13,057 nt of DNA from Chloroflexota bacterium (GTDB taxonomy: Bacteria > Chloroflexota > Anaerolineae > B4-G1): assembly GCA_011046405.1 (NCBI GenBank), contig DSAR01000126.1:1-13057 (forward strand). Reading direction: 5' to 3'. Positions 6,754 through 11,813 of this stretch are shown here, in pieces. Below the pieces are notes generated by a model, which saw nothing but the letters and a program-made list of their open reading frames with translations, did not search any database and had not been told where the DNA came from. Position 1 is the stretch's first letter, and the number at the start of each line of letters is the position of its first letter. A program made the translations under genes and the position numbers.

Positions 6754-6914
6754 CCTAACCTGGATGAGCCAAAACCAAAAAGGATCATCGACGGCAAATC
6801 CCTGCTCAACGTGCAAGAATCCTATTGGTTAGGCCCTAACCTGGATGAGCCAAAACCAAAAAGGATCATCGACGGCAAATCCCTGCTCAACGTGCAAGAA
6901 TCCTATTGGTTAGG
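6754..6914. repeat. 80-bp element in two identical tandem copies
   Basis: Copies lie at 6754-6833 and 6835-6914 with a period of 81 bp, identical base for base by inspection. Each is bounded by CCTAACC and GGTTAGG, a 7-bp terminal inverted repeat, and one C separates the copies so that the junction is a 15-bp palindrome centred on that C. A related copy lies at 10156-10236 and a fragment at 7060-7093. There is no coding capacity of its own; one minus-strand frame runs on from livH by chance. It lies between livJ and livH, directly against the livH ribosome binding site. Confidence 0.9.
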
Positions 6915-6959
6915 CCCTGGTGGACTGACACTTTTTTAACGAAATCGAACACGGATAAA

Positions 6960-7011
6960 CACAGATTCATCTTGTTTTTACTAGATCTGTGTGAATCTGT
7001 GAAAATCTGTG
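6960..7011. repeat. Inverted repeat plus 10-bp-phased ATCTGTG words
   Basis: CACAGATTC (6960-6968) and GAATCTGTG (6993-7001) are perfect 9-bp inverted repeats. The word ATCTGTG occurs three times starting at 6985, 6995 and 7005, exactly ten bases apart, about one helical turn. It lies between livJ and livH. It could be a protein-binding array or only a fragment of a common intergenic repeat; sequence alone cannot tell. Confidence 0.55.
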
Positions 7012-7059
7012 TCCAATACTTTATGTGTTGGTTGAATGTTGAATTTGTCAGCCAACCAG

Positions 7060-7093
7060 GGTTAGGCCCTAACCTGGCAGAGCCGGAACCAAA
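7060..7093. repeat. Fragment of the CCTAACC/GGTTAGG element
   Basis: GGTTAGG-C-CCTAACC (7060-7074) reproduces exactly the palindromic junction seen between the tandem copies. It is followed by TGG..GAGCC..AACCAAA, which matches the first part of the element with a few changes. The rest of the element is absent. This indicates a former tandem or double insertion that was mostly deleted. Confidence 0.65.
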
Positions 7094-7112
7094 CATGACA
7101 CAGATTGAAGAA

Positions 7113-7149
7113 GGAAGGGGAGTCGAGAGACTCCCCGAACTCCCCTTCC
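7113..7149 (-). terminator. Hairpin behind livJ, probable terminator or 3'-end stabiliser
   Basis: An 11-bp perfect stem (7113-7123 with 7139-7149) encloses 15 nt. An alternative 8-bp stem (7117-7124 with 7129-7136) has a GAGA/TCTC tetraloop. On the minus strand the stem begins 15 bases after the livJ stop and ends CCCCTTCC, followed by TTCTTC, a poor but pyrimidine-rich tail. Partial termination here, or mRNA protection, would set livJ expression above that of livHMGF, as is usual for binding proteins. Confidence 0.65.
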
Positions 7150-7164
7150 AAAATGCATCACGGA

Positions 7165-8319
7165 CTAATCTGGTTGCTGGGGATATAGGATGAAATCGCC
7201 GCTATCGTCAATGATGTAGGCGACGTGAATGGTGCCCAGGCGATCGCCTTTCTCATCCCAACCCAGGATCGGGCCGGTGAGACCGTTGATATCCTTGGCT
7301 TCGTTATGGAGAAAATCAGCCAACACCTCGGAATCGGTGGATTCGGTCTGCTCAATGGCATAGCGAATCACGTTGAAGGCCTCGGCCGCCATCTGCCACC
7401 ACACACTGGCGGGCGGTTCGCCGTATTCAGCCTCAAAGTCGGAGACAAACTTCTGCGCCTCGGGATATTCGAGATCCTTCGGCAGCGGTTCCGTGGTCAC
7501 ATAGGTGCCCACGGCGTTATCCAGGCCAGCGATCTGGATCAGTTCTGGGTTGTTGGAAGCGTTCCCCATCATCCAGGTGATAGCCAACCCCAATTCGTCG
7601 GTCTGTTTGAGCAATAGACCGCCCTGAGCGTGGTAACCGGTGAAATACACGGCGTCTAAGTCTACGTTCCCGATGTTGGTGAGAATAGGGGTAAAATCCT
7701 GGTCGTCCGGATTGATAGCATCATAGAAGGCGACGTTCATCCCCATCTCTTCGGCGTATCGCCTGGTGTGTTCAGCCAAACCCTGGGCATAGGTGGAGTT
7801 GTCGTGCAAAATGCCGAAGTTCTCCACGCCCAACACGTCATTGGCGAACTTGGCGGCAAAGAGTCCCTGGCGATCATCCAAAAAGCAGACGCGGAAGAAA
7901 CGTTCAAAGCCCTTCTGGGTCAATCCAGTCGCCGTGGAAGAAGGGGTAATATGAAGCAAGCCGGCCTCGTTGTAGATCTCCGAGGCTGGTTCGGTGGCGG
8001 TGGAGTTATACGCCCCGATGACGGCGACGACGCCCGCATCCACCAAACGCTGGGCAACCAAGGCAGCCTGCGTCGGATCACCGGCGTCATCCTCGACCAC
8101 CAATTCGATCTGTCGCCCCAAAAGTCCGCCGGCCTCATTCGTCTGTTCAACAAGCAAACTCACGGCTTTCTCAAAACCCTGTCCTTCGTAAGCATAGTCG
8201 CCGGTCATCGGCGCCTCAAGTCCGATCTTGATCGGCCCCTCCTCTTTCTCACCACAGCCGGCAAACAACGGAAGTACGAGCATCAACACCAAGCATAGCA
8301 CCATAAGTTTTTTAAACAT
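7165..8319 (-). CDS. livJ: Amino-acid ABC transporter substrate-binding lipoprotein (LivJ-like)
   Basis: The 384-residue periplasmic-type binding protein of the HAAT family begins with a lipoprotein signal (MFKKLMVLCLVLMLVLPLFAGC) with lipobox LFAG-C22. The mature part begins with a short acidic linker and then IKIGLEAPMTGDYAYEGQGFEKAV, the typical N-lobe start. Later come GRQIELVVEDDAGDPTQAALVAQRLVDAGVVAVIGAYNS and TGLTQKGFERFFRVCFLDDRQG, both family-typical, and the length is usual. It starts at the ATG at 8319 with AAGGAGG five bases upstream. It leads the transporter operon, with its own promoter about 160 bp upstream. The bound ligand (branched-chain, polar amino acid or another small amide or acid) cannot be decided from sequence. 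Confidence 0.94.
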   Translation of the reverse strand: MFKKLMVLCLVLMLVLPLFAGCGEKEEGPIKIGLEAPMTGDYAYEGQGFEKAVSLLVEQTNEAGGLLGRQIELVVEDDAGDPTQAALVAQRLVDAGVVAVIGAYNSTATEPASEIYNEAGLLHITPSSTATGLTQKGFERFFRVCFLDDRQGLFAAKFANDVLGVENFGILHDNSTYAQGLAEHTRRYAEEMGMNVAFYDAINPDDQDFTPILTNIGNVDLDAVYFTGYHAQGGLLLKQTDELGLAITWMMGNASNNPELIQIAGLDNAVGTYVTTEPLPKDLEYPEAQKFVSDFEAEYGEPPASVWWQMAAEAFNVIRYAIEQTESTDSEVLADFLHNEAKDINGLTGPILGWDEKGDRLGTIHVAYIIDDSGDFILYPQQPD

Positions 8320-8384
8320 GTTCTCCTCCTTGCTAACTTAAGTCTACCAACAATACAAACTCTGGTCTGGACCTGGTCAAACGC

Positions 8385-8400
8385 GCAGGGGATAGCCTGC
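8385..8400. other. Small hairpin in the livJ leader
   Basis: GCAGG (8385-8389) pairs with CCTGC (8396-8400) around a 6-nt loop inside the roughly 160-nt livJ 5' untranslated region. This is a weak structure by itself; no known riboswitch is recognised in the leader. Confidence 0.35.
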
Positions 8401-8484
8401 TCTGGGTATACCTCTGTCCTCGTCCTCACCTCCTTTCAACCCACTTCTTCCTTCCTTGACTATGACAGAAACGACGATGATCGT

Positions 8485-8513
8485 ATCATATGAGAAATTC
8501 TAATCCCTGTCAA
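8485..8513 (-). promoter_or_regulatory. Sigma70-type promoter of the livJ operon
   Basis: On the minus strand TTGACA (8508-8513) is a perfect -35 box, the spacer is 17 bp (8491-8507) and TATGAT (8485-8490) is a five-of-six -10 box. The expected transcript start is near 8478, which leaves a leader of about 160 nt before livJ. The orientation and spacing fit the operon. Confidence 0.75.
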
Positions 8514-8566
8514 GCCATTCTGCCCTATTCGATTGTTCAGCGCCTCCATCCACCGAAAAAGACAAC

Positions 8567-8595
8567 TTGATCTTTTCACTCAATTAGTCTATACT
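8567..8595 (+). promoter_or_regulatory. Sigma70-type promoter of the PK-like/xseB/cohesin operon
   Basis: TTGATC (8567-8572, four of six), a 17-bp spacer and TATACT (8590-8595, five of six) are followed by a start expected near 8602 and a roughly 50-nt purine-rich leader to the ATG at 8653. The promoter diverges from the livJ promoter, with only 53 bp between the two -35 boxes, so a shared regulator could act on both. The rest of the 333-bp gap 8320-8652 holds only the livJ leader. Confidence 0.65.
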
Positions 8596-8652
8596 CGTCT
8601 TGTCCATTTGTCAAATCCGAGAAAAGAAGAAAAGAAAGAGGGAAAAGAAACG

Positions 8653-9228
8653 ATGTCAGACACCCACATTCAATCGACCTACTTCGCCAAACCGGGACCG
8701 CACAACACGAGCGCCACGCTCGAGATCGCCCGACAGCGGGCCGAGGCACTGGACATTCACACCATCCTGGTCGCCAGCACGCGGGGCGAGACCGGCGTCC
8801 ACGCCGCCCAACTATTCGAAGGGTATGACGTCGTCGTCGTGACCCACTCCACAGGGTTCAAAGAGCCGAATGTCCAGGAGCTGACCGACGAAAATCGCGC
8901 CGCACTCGAAGTAGCCGGGGCGAAGATCATCACCTGCCAACACGCACTGGGAGGCGTCAACCGTGCGGTGCGCAGAAAATTGGACACCTACATGACCGAC
9001 GAGATCATCGCCTACACCCTGCGCATCTTCGGACAGGGGGTCAAGGTCTGCGTCGAGATCGCGCTGATGGCGGCCGACGCCGGTTTGATTCGCGTTGGAG
9101 AGCCCTGCATCGCCATTGCCGGCGCCGGGCGAGGAGCAGATACAGCCCTCGTCCTTATCCCCGTAAACGCCCAGGACTTTTTCGACCTGCGCGTGATGGA
9201 GATCCTGGCCAAGCCACGGCTGGCCTAG
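8653..9228 (+). CDS. Pyruvate kinase C-terminal (alpha/beta) domain-like protein
   Basis: The 191-residue stand-alone protein has the fold of the pyruvate-kinase C-terminal domain (COG1751-type conserved family). It has TYFAKPGPHNTSATLEIARQRAEALDIHTILVASTRGETGVHAAQLF near the start, then VVVVTHSTGF and ITCQHALGGVNRAVRRK, and FGQGVKVCVEIALMAADAGLI and CIAIAGAGRGADTALVL near the end. It lacks the catalytic barrel, so it is not a pyruvate kinase; the family is poorly characterised and may bind a nucleotide or flavin. I chose the ATG at 8653 because similarity begins there. Forty in-frame upstream codons (from 8533) overlap the promoter and are rejected. AGAGGG about 10 bases upstream is a weak ribosome site. 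It is the first gene of a three-gene plus-strand operon. Confidence 0.8.
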   Translation: MSDTHIQSTYFAKPGPHNTSATLEIARQRAEALDIHTILVASTRGETGVHAAQLFEGYDVVVVTHSTGFKEPNVQELTDENRAALEVAGAKIITCQHALGGVNRAVRRKLDTYMTDEIIAYTLRIFGQGVKVCVEIALMAADAGLIRVGEPCIAIAGAGRGADTALVLIPVNAQDFFDLRVMEILAKPRLA

Positions 9229-9252
9229 AAAGCGCTTCAATCGGAGGTGGAG

Positions 9253-9486
9253 ATGATCACAAACGAAGAACTGTCGTTCGAACAGGCCTTCGCCCAGTTG
9301 GAAAAGACGGTCCAGCAATTGGAACAGGGCGGGTTACCCCTGGAGGAGAGCTTGGCGCTTTTCGAGCGCGGTCAGGCGCTGGTCGCCCACTGCCACACGC
9401 AATTGGACGAAGCGGAATTGAAGATCAAGCAGTTAACGCCGGAAGGGGACGCTCCCCTCGACGCACCTCACCTGGAGAACGCCTGA
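9253..9486 (+). CDS. xseB: Exodeoxyribonuclease VII small subunit
   Basis: The 77-residue acidic helical protein has the XseB pattern LSFEQAFAQLEKTVQQLEQGGLPLEESLALFERGQALVAHCHTQLDEAELKIKQL. The small subunits form long helical hairpins that bind XseA, the catalytic subunit of the single-strand DNA exonuclease. XseA is not in this window. The start is the ATG at 9253, five bases after GGAGG (9243-9247); a GTG at 9247 is in frame but falls in that site. It is 24 bp behind the PK-like gene, and its TGA overlaps the next gene's ATG. Confidence 0.93.
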   Translation: MITNEELSFEQAFAQLEKTVQQLEQGGLPLEESLALFERGQALVAHCHTQLDEAELKIKQLTPEGDAPLDAPHLENA

Positions 9487-10160
9487 TGGCTATCGGCGCA
9501 ATCGTGCTCGTCATTCTCCTATTGCTCGTCCTCGCGCTCGTCGTCCTGGGCCTGATCGCTCTGCTAGGGAGCGAGCGGATTGGACACAACGATATTATCC
9601 TTGTCGCCGGATTGGGACTGATCGCGCTTGTGGCGCTCGCTTGCGTCGTAGCTGGAGCGCTGTTCTTCTTCGGCATGCCGATTAGGTCAGCGCCAGCTCC
9701 AGCCCCGGCTATGCCCTACCCCACCGCTCCCCCGCTGCCGCTTGCGACGGGAACACCGACGCAAGTCATCCTCGTCCCACCAGAACCAACGATCCAGGCT
9801 GGAGAAGCCATCTCCATCACCATCTACGTGATGGGCGTGAGCGACCTATACGGAGTCAAAGCGCGCCTGGTATATGACGAGGAAAGGTTGGAAGCCCGCG
9901 GGCTGACCCCCGGGTCTTGCACCGGCGGCACAATGGCGCAGGAGCAATCAAGCACAGGCGAGGGCGTCGTCTCCTACGTCGCCGCGAGATCTGAGGTCGA
10001 GTTGCCTTTCAGCGGCGATTGTGACGTCGCGGCGTTCACCGTCGTTGGCCTGACGCCCGGCACCTACCCCATCACGGTCGACAAGATCGCGCTGACCGAC
10101 ACACGGGGCGAGCTTCTACCGGTGGAAGTCGCTGGGGGAACCGTCACCGTATCCCCCTAA
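9486..10160 (+). CDS. Membrane-anchored cohesin-like domain protein
   Basis: The 224-residue protein has two hydrophobic segments (about 4-27 and 38-63), a Pro/Ala-rich linker (67-100) and one beta-rich extracytoplasmic domain (about 100-222). The pattern of that domain is like cohesin: AGEAISITIYVMGVSDLYGVKARLVYDEERLEA, then GEGVVSYVAARS, DVAAFTVVGLTPGTYPITVDKIALTD and GELLPVEVAGGTVTV. Cysteines 145 and 179 could form a disulfide. Cohesin-like domains outside cellulosomes serve surface protein-protein contacts; the partner is unknown and no dockerin is in the window. The ATG overlaps the xseB stop (TGATG), so translation is coupled. The stop TAA lies within the terminal CCTAACC of the repeat element that follows. 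Confidence 0.72.
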   Translation: MAIGAIVLVILLLLVLALVVLGLIALLGSERIGHNDIILVAGLGLIALVALACVVAGALFFFGMPIRSAPAPAPAMPYPTAPPLPLATGTPTQVILVPPEPTIQAGEAISITIYVMGVSDLYGVKARLVYDEERLEARGLTPGSCTGGTMAQEQSSTGEGVVSYVAARSEVELPFSGDCDVAAFTVVGLTPGTYPITVDKIALTDTRGELLPVEVAGGTVTVSP

Positions 10161-10236
10161 CCTGGACGAGCCAGAAATGAAAAGAGGATCCCGACGGCAA
10201 ATTCTTGCTCGCTGTGCAAGGATTCTATCGGTTAGG
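10156..10236. repeat. Diverged copy of the CCTAACC/GGTTAGG element between convergent genes
   Basis: This 81-bp unit begins CCTAACCTGGACGAGCC and ends TATCGGTTAGG. By hand alignment it matches the tandem copies at 6754-6914 along its whole length, with scattered substitutions and small indels; GACGGCAAAT, TGCTC and GTGCAAG are the clearest shared words. Its left TAA ends the cohesin-like gene and its right TTA (TAA on the minus strand) ends murJ. It therefore occupies the entire intergenic gap and both gene ends, where a bidirectional terminator would normally lie. Confidence 0.85.
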
Positions 10237-11806
10237 CCCTAGCATCGCGCTTCCACCTCAACGGTCGCGCCAGGCGCGCGATGGCGCGCAACTCATCCAG
10301 GCGCAGCAAAAACGCGAGCAGGACGTAGACGAGCACGCCCAGGATGACGCCGCCGCCGCCCACGACGAACACGTTCACCTCCCCCAACGCCGCCTGCCAG
10401 ACCCACAACCCCGCCCCCATCGCCAGCGAGGCGACGCCGCTCTTGGCGAGCGAGACGAGCATCCGGCGACCCTGCAAGCCACCGACGCGCCGCCGAATCA
10501 GCAAAACGAGCGCCACCAGTTCCAACAGCGTGGCGACAGAGTTCGCCAGCGCCAATCCGGCGTGGGGCGGGCATCCCATCTGCAGGCAGAGGCTGGGCAA
10601 CGTCAGGCTCAACCCCACGTTGAGTGCCATCGTCAATCCCCCCACCCACACCGGCGTAAACGTATCGTGCAGGGCGTAAAAGGCGCGGGCCACGATCTCC
10701 AGCCCGGCGTGCCCCACCAGGCCCAGGGCGTAAAAGGCCAGCGCCCAGGCGACGGCGCCCGCGGCGTCCGCGTCAAACGCGCCGCGCTGGAAAAGCAACG
10801 TCACCAATGGGCGGCCCAGGGCGATCAAGCCCACCGTCGCCGGCAGACACAGGACGAAGACAGTGCGCAACGTCGCCGCCAGGGTGCGCCGCATCTCGTC
10901 CCGCTCGCCCCGGGCGGCCTGGGCGGCGAAGGTCGGAAAAGCAGCCGTGCCCACCGCCTGGGCGAAAACCCCCTGCGGCAACAACATCAACAACCAGGCG
11001 TAGTTGATCGCCGAGACGGCGCCCTCCCCCATGGCCGAGGCCAAACTGTTGTTGACGAAGAAATTCAGTTCGACGATAGCGGTGCCCAACACCCGCGGGG
11101 CCATCAACCGGCCCACCTCCCGCACGCCGGGGTCGTTCAGCCCCAGGGCGGGCACGTAACGCGCGCCGTAGCGGAACAATCCCGGCGTCTGCACCAGCAG
11201 GTGGAGCGCCGCGCCCGCCACCGCGCCGAGCGCCATCCCGCGCACGCCCATCCACGGCCCCAGCAACACCGCGCCCCCAATGATCGAGAGGTTGTAGATC
11301 GAGGGGGCCAGGGCAGGCAGGAGAAAGTGCTGGTGGGCGTTCAACACCCCCATCACGATGCCGCTGACGCCGAAGATGACTGGGGAAACGAGCATCAAGC
11401 GCAACAGATCGGTGGTGAGCGCCTGTTGGGCCGGATCGAAACCGGGGGCGATGAAGGCGCTCACCAGGGCCGGGGCGCAGAGCGCGGTCAACGCCGCCAG
11501 GACGGTCAGCAGCAGCAGCGCCAGGTTGACGACGGCCGAGGCGAGCCGCCAGGCCCCGGCCCGGTTCTCCCGGGCCAGGCGCTCGGCGAAGGCGGGGATG
11601 AAAGCGGAGCCCAACGCCCCCCCGGCAACGATCAGGAAGATCGCGTCGGGGACGCGATTCGCCGCCCAGAAAGCGTCCAATTCAGCGCCGGCGCCGAACA
11701 TCGCTCCCACGACCATCTGGCGCGCCAGGCCCAGCACGCGGCTGAGGACGAAAAAGACCATGACGAGCGCGGCGGAACGGGCGATTTGGCGGTTGGGGGA
11801 GATCAT
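10232..11806 (-). CDS. murJ: Lipid II flippase MurJ (MviN family)
   Basis: The 524-residue polytopic membrane protein of the MOP superfamily flips the lipid-linked peptidoglycan precursor across the membrane. The N-terminus ALVMVFFVLSRVLGLARQMVVGAMFGAGAELDAFWAANRVPDAIFLIVAGGALGSAFIPAF is diagnostic. Also typical are LLLPQGVFAQAVGTAAFPTFAAQAARGERDEMRRTLAATLRTVF and RPLVTLLFQRGAFDADAAGAVAWAL, followed by ALHDTFTPVW. It is near the usual 500-to-530 length with about 14 membrane spans. It starts at the ATG at 11806, seven bases after the upstream glycosyltransferase stop, so the two are cotranscribed. The last residues and the stop come from the repeat element. The neighbour points to envelope glycan synthesis; a role exporting another lipid-linked glycan is possible. 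Confidence 0.9.
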   Translation of the reverse strand: MISPNRQIARSAALVMVFFVLSRVLGLARQMVVGAMFGAGAELDAFWAANRVPDAIFLIVAGGALGSAFIPAFAERLARENRAGAWRLASAVVNLALLLLTVLAALTALCAPALVSAFIAPGFDPAQQALTTDLLRLMLVSPVIFGVSGIVMGVLNAHQHFLLPALAPSIYNLSIIGGAVLLGPWMGVRGMALGAVAGAALHLLVQTPGLFRYGARYVPALGLNDPGVREVGRLMAPRVLGTAIVELNFFVNNSLASAMGEGAVSAINYAWLLMLLPQGVFAQAVGTAAFPTFAAQAARGERDEMRRTLAATLRTVFVLCLPATVGLIALGRPLVTLLFQRGAFDADAAGAVAWALAFYALGLVGHAGLEIVARAFYALHDTFTPVWVGGLTMALNVGLSLTLPSLCLQMGCPPHAGLALANSVATLLELVALVLLIRRRVGGLQGRRMLVSLAKSGVASLAMGAGLWVWQAALGEVNVFVVGGGGVILGVLVYVLLAFLLRLDELRAIARLARPLRWKRDARA

Positions 11807-11813
11807 CGGGTCT

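Noticed and set aside
6745..6816. 24-codon N-terminal extension of LivH
   Set aside because: It is encoded by the tandem repeat; the canonical N-terminus and Shine-Dalgarno sequence are at 6744.
6754..6914. CRISPR array
   Set aside because: There are only two units, contiguous with a 1-bp separation, no spacers, and no cas genes in the window.
8533..8652. 40-codon N-terminal extension of the PK-like protein
   Set aside because: It overlaps the promoter boxes and is basic low-complexity sequence; homology begins at 8653.
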